From contig JACCSL010000112.1 of NCBI GenBank assembly GCA_013812995.1, positions 1-5,587 on the forward strand: a stretch of 5,587 nucleotides of DNA, given 5' to 3'. Origin of the DNA: Ardenticatenales bacterium. Lineage in GTDB: Bacteria; Chloroflexota; Anaerolineae; Ardenticatenales; Ardenticatenaceae. Both the position numbers and the translations under genes were made by a program. The notes beneath the pieces are model-generated. The model made no database searches. It saw only the letters and a list, made by a program, of their open reading frames with translations, and was not told where the DNA came from. Numbering within the stretch: position 1 is the first letter of the stretch; every line of letters begins with the position of its first letter. Positions 1 to 5,587 of the stretch are shown here, piece after piece.

Positions 1-1
1 C

Positions 2-970
2 GCGCTGGGCTATCGCTACGATCCGGCCGCCAGCGAGGTCGAGCCAAAGCCGCTGGAGTTGCCTGTAGACGCCGCCGCACGCGTCCGCCGCACGCTGGAG
101 CGGCTCCCTTCCTATGGCGCTAGCGAGCATGGCCCGCTGCTGTGCCGGACCGAGGTAGTACAGGGTGTGAGCACGGCGCTGGGGCTGCCCGCCCTGGATG
201 AGGCGCAGGCGGAGGTCCTGCTCACGCGTGGGGTGGTCGGCCGTGAGCTGGTGCGGCGCGGCTACCAGACCACTGCCCTCTGGGTGAACGGTCGCCACCT
301 TGCGCCGGCGCGCGAGGGGTATGACTACTATCTGCCGCGCGTACTCTCGGTACCTGCAACCCCCCAGCGGGTGATGTGGGCCGAGGGGTTCCGCGTCCAC
401 CTGCCCCTGCTGGTGCGCGACGGGGAGACGGTGGTCTATCTGGAACTGGTCGGCCCGCGCCAGGCGGTACACGCCAACTGGGCGGCGCTGCGCACGTATA
501 ACCGCGTCTTCCACGTCGCCGGGGCGCGCCTCTCGACCTGCAAGGAGGACGGGCTGACCACCCTGAAAGCCACGCTGCCCAGCGGCTGGGATCACTGGTG
601 CCTGATCCACCGCCAGGCCTCCTGTGCCCAGATGACGCCCGGCCAGCCCTTCTACCTGGTGGACCTCAACCTCGCGCCGATTCCCGCGACCTTCTTTCCC
701 TTTCTCAGCCACGCCCTGTCCCTGCCGCTCCTGGCGGGTTGGACCGAGTATCTGTGGGTGGAGGGCCGTCTGCGGGGTCTCGTCCAGCCCCTCTCGGTGG
801 GCTGCATCGGGGCGGGCGGCTGGCGCGTCCATGCCGACGACACCGCTGGCTGGGAGGCCATCGTCTCGGAGGGCCTGCGCGAGCGCCTCCTCCTCTGGGA
901 GGAGACCGCGTATTTGACGGACCAGACGCAGCGCGAAGAGCCATCGCTTGCTCCCAGCCACCCCACCTGA
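2..970 (+). CDS. Unrecognised protein, 3' part of gene (5' end outside window)
   Basis: The reading frame is open from the first bases of the window to TGA at 968-970, giving 322 visible residues. A TTG at 59 could be taken as a start, but it has only GGAG one base before it and the frame continues upstream without a stop (ALGYRYDPAAS...), so the true start most likely lies left of the window. I do not recognise the family. Residues ~25-90 look mainly helical. The rest is mixed alpha/beta and rich in aromatic residues, with a Trp/Cys/His cluster near 196-209 (WDHWCLIHRQASC) and a hydrophobic stretch near 215-255 (FYLVDLNLAPIPATFFPF). That stretch is broken by prolines and charges, so it is not a clear membrane segment. 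No nucleotide-binding, HTH or catalytic motif stands out. It is followed after 17 bases by an intrinsic terminator, so it is probably the last gene of its transcript. Coding status is supported by length, GC-rich third positions and the terminator placement. Function is unknown. Confidence 0.8.
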   Translation, partial: ALGYRYDPAASEVEPKPLELPVDAAARVRRTLERLPSYGASEHGPLLCRTEVVQGVSTALGLPALDEAQAEVLLTRGVVGRELVRRGYQTTALWVNGRHLAPAREGYDYYLPRVLSVPATPQRVMWAEGFRVHLPLLVRDGETVVYLELVGPRQAVHANWAALRTYNRVFHVAGARLSTCKEDGLTTLKATLPSGWDHWCLIHRQASCAQMTPGQPFYLVDLNLAPIPATFFPFLSHALSLPLLAGWTEYLWVEGRLRGLVQPLSVGCIGAGGWRVHADDTAGWEAIVSEGLRERLLLWEETAYLTDQTQREEPSLAPSHPT

Positions 971-987
971 CTCTCAGCTTCTCCCAC

Positions 988-1020
988 ACGACCCTGGTGC
1001 TTGCCGGGGTCGTTTTGTTT
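988..1020 (+). terminator. Rho-independent terminator after the first gene
   Basis: A 10-bp stem, ACGACCCTGG (988-997) with CCGGGGTCGT (1004-1013), closes a six-base loop TGCTTG. All pairs are Watson-Crick except one G-U. The stem is followed at once by TTTGTTT (1014-1020), and the whole lies 17 bases after the stop codon at 970. This is a textbook intrinsic terminator for the + strand. It sits only 24 bases before the GTG of the next gene, so it could also act as an attenuator for that gene. Confidence 0.85.
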
Positions 1021-1030
1021 GCCCGAATGA

Positions 1031-1050
1031 AAGGAGGCCGCATCGTGGCC
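1031..1050 (+). promoter_or_regulatory. Ribosome binding site and start region of the fusion gene, with a small hairpin over the GTG
   Basis: AAGGAGG (1031-1037) lies 7 bases before GTG (1045-1047), an ideal Shine-Dalgarno spacing. This decides the start in favour of GTG over the in-frame ATG at 1027, which overlaps the region and has no purine-rich site before it. The bases 1036-1041 (GGCCGC) can pair with 1045-1050 (GTGGCC) around an ATC loop, with one G-U pair. This would fold the end of the Shine-Dalgarno and the start codon into a short stem. The site is well supported; any regulatory role of the hairpin is a guess. Confidence 0.75.
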
Positions 1051-4000
1051 CGATTAGCCTCAGCCGCCAAAGGCGGTTTCTATCCGCTTCCCCCTGTTGT
1101 AACGGAACTCGTCCTGACGCACCTGGCCGCGCCGCAGGGCGGGCGCATTCTCGACCCCTGCGCGGGGGAGGGGGAGGCGCTGGCGACCCTGGCCGAGCGT
1201 CTCGGTCTGGAAGCCTACGGGATCGAGCTTCATCAGGAACGTGCCGCCGCCGCCACCGAGTGCCTCAGCACGCTCACCGGACGCAACCTACCGCTCTTGG
1301 ACCCGCACGAGCGCCGTATCGTGGCGGGCGACTACCGTCTGGCGCGGGTGGCGCGCCACGGTGCCAACCTGCTTTACATAAATCCTCCGTATGACAGCGA
1401 CCACGAGGACGGGCGGCTCGAATATCAGTGGCTGCGCGACACACGTGAGTGGCTCCAGCCGGACGGGGTGCTTCTCTTTGTCGTGCCCCAGCATGTACTT
1501 GGCTATGGCATGGTGGCGCGCTACCTCGCCTCCTGGTACCGTGACGTTACGGTATGGCGCTTTCCCGATGACGAGTACGAGCGCTTCAAGCAGGTGGTGC
1601 TCTTCGGTGTGCGGGCGGCCCACGCTGGTGCCCCTGAGGAAGAGGCGCTTGCGCGCTACCGCGAGATCGCCGGGGCGGGGGAGGCACTCGCAATGCTCGG
1701 AGCCCTCTCCGCTCCCACCTATACCCTTCCGCCCGCGCGGGTCAGCCCGGCCCAGTTCACCTTCCAGGCAGCCTGGGTCGAGCCAGCGGACGCGCTGGCC
1801 GAGGCCGGGCGGGTTGGCGTGCGAGCGCACGCCACCTGGCGGGGGCACCTCGCCCCGCGCGCGGCGGACCATCGGCCGGTGCGGCCCCTCATGCCGCTCA
1901 AGGTCGGCCATCTGGCGGGGCTGCTCGCGGCGGGCTTTCTGGACCACCAGCGGCTGGCCGATGGCACAGAAGAGCTGCTCGTGCGGGGGCGGGCGTACAA
2001 GCGGGCGCGCTACCAGGCCCGCGAGGAGGAACTGCCCGATGGGCGTGTGCAGCGGGTGCAAACCATGACCGAGCAGGTCGTGGTGGATGTGACCACGCTC
2101 GCCCCGGACGGAGCAGTGCAGTCGCTGACGGGCGCGAAGCTCGAAGCCTTCATGGCGCGCTGGCTGGAGCCGCTGACCAGCCACGTCGCGCGTCGCTACC
2201 CACCGCAGTACCCCTTCCAGCTCGGTCGGTATGCGGGGTGCCTGGCCACCCTCAGCCAGGCGCGGCGCATCCCGCGCACCGACCGCTACGGACTCATGCC
2301 TGCACAGCAGCACGCGGCAGCGGCCTGCGCGACACGCCTGGCACACCACAAAGACGCCATCCTGGTCGGAGAATGCGGATCAGGGAAGACGAGCGTTGGC
2401 GCTGCCGTGGCTGCACTCCTTGATGCCCCCCGTACGGTCGTGCTCTGCCCGCCGCATCTGGTCGAGAAATGGCAGCGCGAGGCGAAGATCGTCTGGCCCG
2501 CGCTTGAGGTATCGGCGCTCACGACGATCTCGGATGTGGCGCGTTTCTTCGCGCCTTCCGAAGGACCGCGTCTGGGGGTGCTCTCGCACTCCAAAGCCAA
2601 GCTCGCCTCCGGCTGGCGGGCCGCGTATGACAACTGGCTGCCTACAAAAGAGCAGCTCCTCGCCCCCTATGCGCTCCACCTGGTGGGCACCGCCAGCCCC
2701 GAGGAGCTGGAAACCTACTACACTGAGCACCTTGCCCAGCGCGCCCTGAAGTACGCGCGCTGGCGGGGGGTGCGCTGCCCGGACTGCGGCTCGCGTGTTG
2801 TGGGATCTGACGGGCTGCCGCTCGCGGCCTGGCAGATCGAGAAGCGGCGCAGTCGCCTGCACTGCCGCGCGTGCGGGGGGGCGCTTTACCAGTTCGACCG
2901 GAAGCGAGGCGCAAAGCAGTCGCCGGGCAGTTTCCGCGACCATGTGCGCCGCGAAGCCGAGCTACGCGCCTGGCGGGCCTCGTGTCCCGAGCCGGACGCG
3001 GCCCCGCCCACTTTCCCGGCCCCGGCGGGCTACGCGCGCTGGCCGCTGGCGCGCTATCTGCGCGCGCACCACGCGGGGGAGCTGGATCTCCTCCTGGCCG
3101 ATGAGCTCCATCAGTTTGCCGGGATGGACTCGGATCAGGGGTACGCCTTCGCGGATCTGGCGGTGGCCGCGCGCCGCGTGCTGGGTCTCACAGGGACCAT
3201 CTATGGCGGCAAGGCCTCGTCGCTCTTTCACCTCCTGTACCGGCTCTCGCCCGAGATGTGCCGCGCCTTCACCGATACGGAGGAGACGGGGCAGCGCCGC
3301 CTGCGCCACAAGCCGTGGGTCGAGCGCTACGGGGTCTTGCAGGAGATCGAGACGACGCCCGTGCGCGAGGCCGACGGGAAGCTCACCGCCAACCCGCGCT
3401 CGACGGTACGGGTGCAGGAGCTACCGGGGGCCAGCCCCGCCCTGCTGCCCTGGCTGCTGGACCGCGCAGTGTTCCTCAGCCTCGCCGACATGGGCTTCGC
3501 GCTGCCCGACTACGCCGAGATCCCGCTCGAGGTAGAGCTCTCGGAGCCCATGCGCGAGCGTTACGACGCGCTCTGGAAGGCACTGCATGACGAGCTGGCC
3601 GAGCGGCTGGTGCGCGGGGACAAGAGTTTGCTGGGGGCCTACCTCCAGTCACTGCTCAATTGGGTGGACAGTCCCTGGCGCGCGGAGGTGGTCCTCGACC
3701 CCTACGACAAGCGCGAGGGGCTGGGGGACCCGCGCGTCATCGCCCGCATCGCGGGACTTCCCGCCGAGCAGCTCTTCCCCAAGGAAGAGGCGGTGCTCGA
3801 TCTGGTACGGGAGGAACGGGCGCGCGGGCGGCGCTGCGTCCTCTACGTCCACCAGACGGCGACGCGCGACATTACGCCGCGCTGGGTGGCGCTCTTCCAG
3901 GCGGCGGGCTTGAAAGCCGTCGTCCTCAAGTGTGCCCCGACCGAGCGCGAGGCCTGGCTGGCCCAGCAGGTGGCGGCGGACGTGGATGTGGTCATCACCC

Positions 4001-4806
4001 ATCCGCGTCGCGTCGAAACCGGGCTGGATCTCATCGCCTTCCCCACCCTCATCTGGCTCGCCCCGGATTACTCGGTCTACACCACGATTCAGGCGTCGCG
4101 GCGCGCGTGGCGTATCGGGCAGGAAGAGCCCTGCAAGGTGTACTTTCTCTGCTACTCAGGGACGCTCCAGGCGGACGCGCTGCGGCTGATTGCGGCCAAG
4201 GTGGCGGCCACCCTGCGCGTGAGCGGGGAGATCGTGGCCACCGAGTCGCTGGCGGAGTTGGACGAGTTGGCTGCGAGCGACATGGTCTCGGCCCTGGCGA
4301 AGCTGGTGGTCGAGCGCGGCACGGGCGAGGTCGAGTCGCTGGAAGAGGCCTTTGCTGCCGCCAGTGCCGATCTGCGCGCCTCCCAGGCCGTGGTGGGCGG
4401 CTACCAGATGGCCGAGCCGGAGGGAGGGATCATCGAGGGAGTGGTGTTGGCGGAGGTCGAGGCAGATGTGCCAGTCCGCGCGACCCTACCCGCGCCGCTG
4501 GCAGGCGCAGCCCCGCCCCCGCTGGTCGCCCCGCCGCTACCCGTCCTGCCGGGAGCCAGGCCACATGTCGCGCAGCCCTCGCTCCTGGAGGTGACAACGC
4601 CGGTGTTGGCCTCGCCACCTATCGCCGAGGAAGTGTCTGCGGCAGTAGGTACCGAGCCAGAAGCGGCGGACGAGCCGGAAGGGAAGCCGCCCTTCCCGGT
4701 GCTACCCCTCGCGTTCCCGGAGGTAGGGGTGCCAACCCCTGCGCGCCATAAGGTGGGGGCAGGCTCGCTGTGGGAGGCGCTCCGCCATGAGCGCAAGGTG
4801 GCATGA
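1045..4806 (+). CDS. DNA methyltransferase (DUF6094-like) fused to SNF2-type helicase/ATPase with internal zinc ribbon
   Basis: The product is 1253 residues from the GTG. Residues 1-~190 are a class I SAM-dependent methyltransferase: KGGFYPLPP (9-17), SAM-binding motif I DPCAGEG (37-43), catalytic NPPY (113-116, typical of N6-adenine or N4-cytosine amino-methyltransferases), then VVPQHVL (146-152) and WRFPDDEYERFKQ (171-183). The whole resembles DUF6094 proteins. Residues ~190-420 have no clear motif and may contain a target-recognition region. An SF2 ATPase follows: Walker A GECGSGKT (442-449), motif Ia VVLCPPHLVEKWQ (465-477), DELH box (686-689), LTGT motif III (715-718), then a second lobe with LYVHQT (933-938), VVITHPRRVETGLDL (982-996) and QASRRAWRIGQ (1016-1026), the SNF2 signature. 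Cysteines 578/581 and 607/610 form a zinc ribbon between motifs I and II. Residues ~1143-1240 are a Pro/Ala/Val-rich, probably disordered tail. No nuclease motif is seen. It overlaps the next gene by ATGA. Enzyme classes are well supported; DNA target and biological role are inferred. Confidence 0.92.
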   Translation: MARLASAAKGGFYPLPPVVTELVLTHLAAPQGGRILDPCAGEGEALATLAERLGLEAYGIELHQERAAAATECLSTLTGRNLPLLDPHERRIVAGDYRLARVARHGANLLYINPPYDSDHEDGRLEYQWLRDTREWLQPDGVLLFVVPQHVLGYGMVARYLASWYRDVTVWRFPDDEYERFKQVVLFGVRAAHAGAPEEEALARYREIAGAGEALAMLGALSAPTYTLPPARVSPAQFTFQAAWVEPADALAEAGRVGVRAHATWRGHLAPRAADHRPVRPLMPLKVGHLAGLLAAGFLDHQRLADGTEELLVRGRAYKRARYQAREEELPDGRVQRVQTMTEQVVVDVTTLAPDGAVQSLTGAKLEAFMARWLEPLTSHVARRYPPQYPFQLGRYAGCLATLSQARRIPRTDRYGLMPAQQHAAAACATRLAHHKDAILVGECGSGKTSVGAAVAALLDAPRTVVLCPPHLVEKWQREAKIVWPALEVSALTTISDVARFFAPSEGPRLGVLSHSKAKLASGWRAAYDNWLPTKEQLLAPYALHLVGTASPEELETYYTEHLAQRALKYARWRGVRCPDCGSRVVGSDGLPLAAWQIEKRRSRLHCRACGGALYQFDRKRGAKQSPGSFRDHVRREAELRAWRASCPEPDAAPPTFPAPAGYARWPLARYLRAHHAGELDLLLADELHQFAGMDSDQGYAFADLAVAARRVLGLTGTIYGGKASSLFHLLYRLSPEMCRAFTDTEETGQRRLRHKPWVERYGVLQEIETTPVREADGKLTANPRSTVRVQELPGASPALLPWLLDRAVFLSLADMGFALPDYAEIPLEVELSEPMRERYDALWKALHDELAERLVRGDKSLLGAYLQSLLNWVDSPWRAEVVLDPYDKREGLGDPRVIARIAGLPAEQLFPKEEAVLDLVREERARGRRCVLYVHQTATRDITPRWVALFQAAGLKAVVLKCAPTEREAWLAQQVAADVDVVITHPRRVETGLDLIAFPTLIWLAPDYSVYTTIQASRRAWRIGQEEPCKVYFLCYSGTLQADALRLIAAKVAATLRVSGEIVATESLAELDELAASDMVSALAKLVVERGTGEVESLEEAFAAASADLRASQAVVGGYQMAEPEGGIIEGVVLAEVEADVPVRATLPAPLAGAAPPPLVAPPLPVLPGARPHVAQPSLLEVTTPVLASPPIAEEVSAAVGTEPEAADEPEGKPPFPVLPLAFPEVGVPTPARHKVGAGSLWEALRHERKVA

Positions 4807-5587
4807 GCGAGCGGACGCGCCAGTGGTTGGCGGTGCAGACGATGCTGCGCGGGCAGATGACCCGCGCCACCGCCGATCACCTCCTAGGCGGTGCCACCCT
4901 CATCGAGGCGGCGAGCGGGCCGAGGTGCTGGACCGTCCAGGTCCGCCACCCCGCGTCCCGGGCCTGGCTGGCGTCCCCGCACTGGGCGGAGCGCGTGGCC
5001 GAGGCAGCTGCGTATGTAACCGGACGCACCACCCAGGTGCGCTTCATTGTATATAGCAACTCACCGGGGGTGGGGGAGGCACCTCTACCCCCGCAAGAAG
5101 GAGATTTTCTGATGCAACACGACAAACGCGTGCGGGTGATCTCGCACATGACGCGGAGTGCCTTCCTCCATGTGGAGGATGCGCTTTCGATTGGCAAGCT
5201 GCGCCTCTTTGCAGGCAGCTACCGCAAGGGGCAGGGGGCCGAGGCGCTCCTGGTCCACTACCTGGATGTGCCGGACGCGCGGGTGGTGCTGCGCGCGCTG
5301 GCCGACGCGGTGCCAGGCTACCAGTACCGGGAGTACAAGGGTGGGACGCTTGCAGGGGGCCGGGCGGTAAGCCGGGTGCTCACCGTGCAGGCCCGGGAGG
5401 AGAAGCTCTTTGTGGAACTGGCGCACGGTCCCGGAACTCTCACCGCCACGGGGGCGGTCACACCCTCCCGCGTGGCCGACGCCGCCCTGCCGCACGAGAC
5501 GGTGACGGTGGTTTTCTCGCTGCACCAGGCGCAGCGGCTCGCCGAGGAGGCGCTGGCCTACCTGGGGGCCTGGGATCTGGTGCGGAT
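4803..5587 (+). CDS. Protein with DnaA domain I-like N-terminus, 5' part of gene (3' end outside window)
   Basis: The frame starts with ATG at 4803, overlapping the previous stop as ATGA, and stays open to the window end (261 residues seen). There is only AAGGTG two bases upstream, too close for a good ribosome site, so translation is probably coupled to the upstream gene. Residues ~8-85 follow the DnaA_N pattern: an early Trp (W8), a helix with LRGQMTRATADHLLGG, a middle strand WTVQVRHPASRAWL, then a helix and a closing strand TTQVRFIV. In DnaA this domain binds the replicative helicase and partner proteins. The DnaA AAA+ and HTH domains are not present in the part seen. A Pro/Gly linker (~86-102) leads to a second region from M104 with basic, glycine-rich strands (GKLRLFAGSYRKGQG, YKGGTLAGGRAVSRV, LFVELAHGPGTLTATG). 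This may be a nucleic-acid-binding fold, but I do not recognise it. A strong internal start at 5112 means this could be one protein, two nested products, or two genes. The DnaA_N call is by eye only. Confidence 0.75.
   Translation, partial: MSERTRQWLAVQTMLRGQMTRATADHLLGGATLIEAASGPRCWTVQVRHPASRAWLASPHWAERVAEAAAYVTGRTTQVRFIVYSNSPGVGEAPLPPQEGDFLMQHDKRVRVISHMTRSAFLHVEDALSIGKLRLFAGSYRKGQGAEALLVHYLDVPDARVVLRALADAVPGYQYREYKGGTLAGGRAVSRVLTVQAREEKLFVELAHGPGTLTATGAVTPSRVADAALPHETVTVVFSLHQAQRLAEEALAYLGAWDLVR
5065..5093 (+). other. Strong 12-bp GC hairpin in the linker, just before an internal ribosome site
   Basis: CGGGGGTGGGGG (5065-5076) pairs with CCTCTACCCCCG (5082-5093) around the loop AGGCA. Twelve continuous pairs form, two of them G-U. 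No T-run follows directly, so it is not a standard terminator. It lies inside the open frame where the protein switches from the DnaA-N-like domain to a new region, and ends 4 bases before AAGGAG. It may set ribosome access to the internal start, act as an mRNA processing barrier, or be a coincidence of GC-rich linker codons. Confidence 0.55.
5098..5114 (+). promoter_or_regulatory. Internal ribosome binding site with in-frame ATG
   Basis: AAGGAG (5098-5103, within AAGAAGGAG) is followed after 8 bases by ATG at 5112-5114. This ATG is codon 104 of the frame that opens at 4803. The site is far better than the one at 4803, so a product starting MQHDKRVRV is likely made independently or in addition to the long form. 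The bases TGATG (5110-5114) also give a stop overlapping the start in the +1 frame, the usual arrangement between two separate coupled genes. Confidence 0.6.

Noticed and set aside
59..61. TTG as start of the first gene
   Set aside because: The frame is open upstream to the window edge, and the only purine-rich bases are one base from the TTG.
914..942. TTGACG at 914-919 as a -35 box for the fusion gene
   Set aside because: At 16-18 bases spacing there is no -10-like hexamer, only GC-rich coding sequence.
1027..1029. In-frame ATG as alternative start of the fusion gene
   Set aside because: The Shine-Dalgarno AAGGAGG lies downstream of it, and nothing purine-rich lies before it, only the terminator T-run.
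598..1044. N-terminal extension of the fusion frame back to an ATG at 598 (149 more residues)
   Set aside because: It overlaps the upstream gene, the extra residues are low-complexity Pro/Arg/Gly typical of an out-of-frame reading, and the extension crosses the terminator. The AAGGAGG-GTG at 1031-1047 and the KGGFYPLPP motif at residue 9 mark the true start.
1288..2349. Long minus-strand open frame (353 residues) opposite the methyltransferase
   Set aside because: Long antisense frames are expected in GC-rich genes. It shows no motif, and the + strand carries clear enzyme motifs here.
4704..4740. ACCCCT / AGGGGT / ACCCCT set that can form two alternative stems near the end of the fusion gene
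   Set aside because: Stems of six pairs, no T-run, inside a Pro-rich coding stretch; expected by chance in such GC-rich codons.
4787..5056. 89-residue frame starting with ATG at 4787 after GGGAGG
   Set aside because: The product is Pro/Arg/Gly-rich and looks like an out-of-frame shadow. The frame from 4803 gives a DnaA-N-like protein over the same bases. The repeated ATGAGCG at 4787 and 4803 makes the decoy start look plausible.

Overview
The window is a GC-rich stretch of bacterial DNA (about two thirds G+C by eye, with strong G/C preference at third codon positions). It is packed with genes on the + strand only: two genes cut by the window edges and one complete gene between them. Purine-rich AAGGAGG-type ribosome binding sites, large multidomain accessory proteins and a DnaA-N-like domain outside a normal DnaA would fit a Chloroflexota genome or a related GC-rich lineage. 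That placement is an impression from protein style, not a measured assignment. No tRNA, rRNA, CRISPR array, insertion sequence or integrase is visible.

Layout. (1) 2-970 is the 3' part of a gene whose product I do not recognise. (2) 988-1020 is a convincing intrinsic terminator. It is followed, with no room for an ordinary promoter, by a strong ribosome binding site and a GTG start at 1045. (3) 1045-4806 encodes a 1253-residue fusion. Its N-terminal part is a class I SAM-dependent DNA methyltransferase with motifs DPCAGEG and NPPY (DUF6094-like). Its C-terminal part is an SNF2-type superfamily 2 ATPase (Walker A GECGSGKT, DELH box, RIGQ motif VI) with a four-cysteine zinc ribbon inserted between ATPase motifs I and II, and it ends in a Pro/Ala-rich tail. 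(4) A four-base ATGA overlap leads into a gene that runs off the right edge (4803-5587). Its first ~85 residues resemble domain I of DnaA. Just after this domain the DNA holds a 12-bp GC hairpin, then AAGGAG and an in-frame ATG (5112). This suggests a second start inside the frame, two genes fused in frame, or a one-base sequence error hiding a stop/start overlap.

How they may work together. The methyltransferase-ATPase and the DnaA-N-like protein are translationally coupled, so they are probably made together. The combination suggests a mobile or plasmid-like module that modifies and handles its own DNA, possibly an anti-restriction or defence function analogous to methyltransferase-helicase fusions such as phage P1 DarB or the split parts of DISARM. 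No nuclease is seen in the window. This role is inference from architecture and needs the flanking genes to confirm it.
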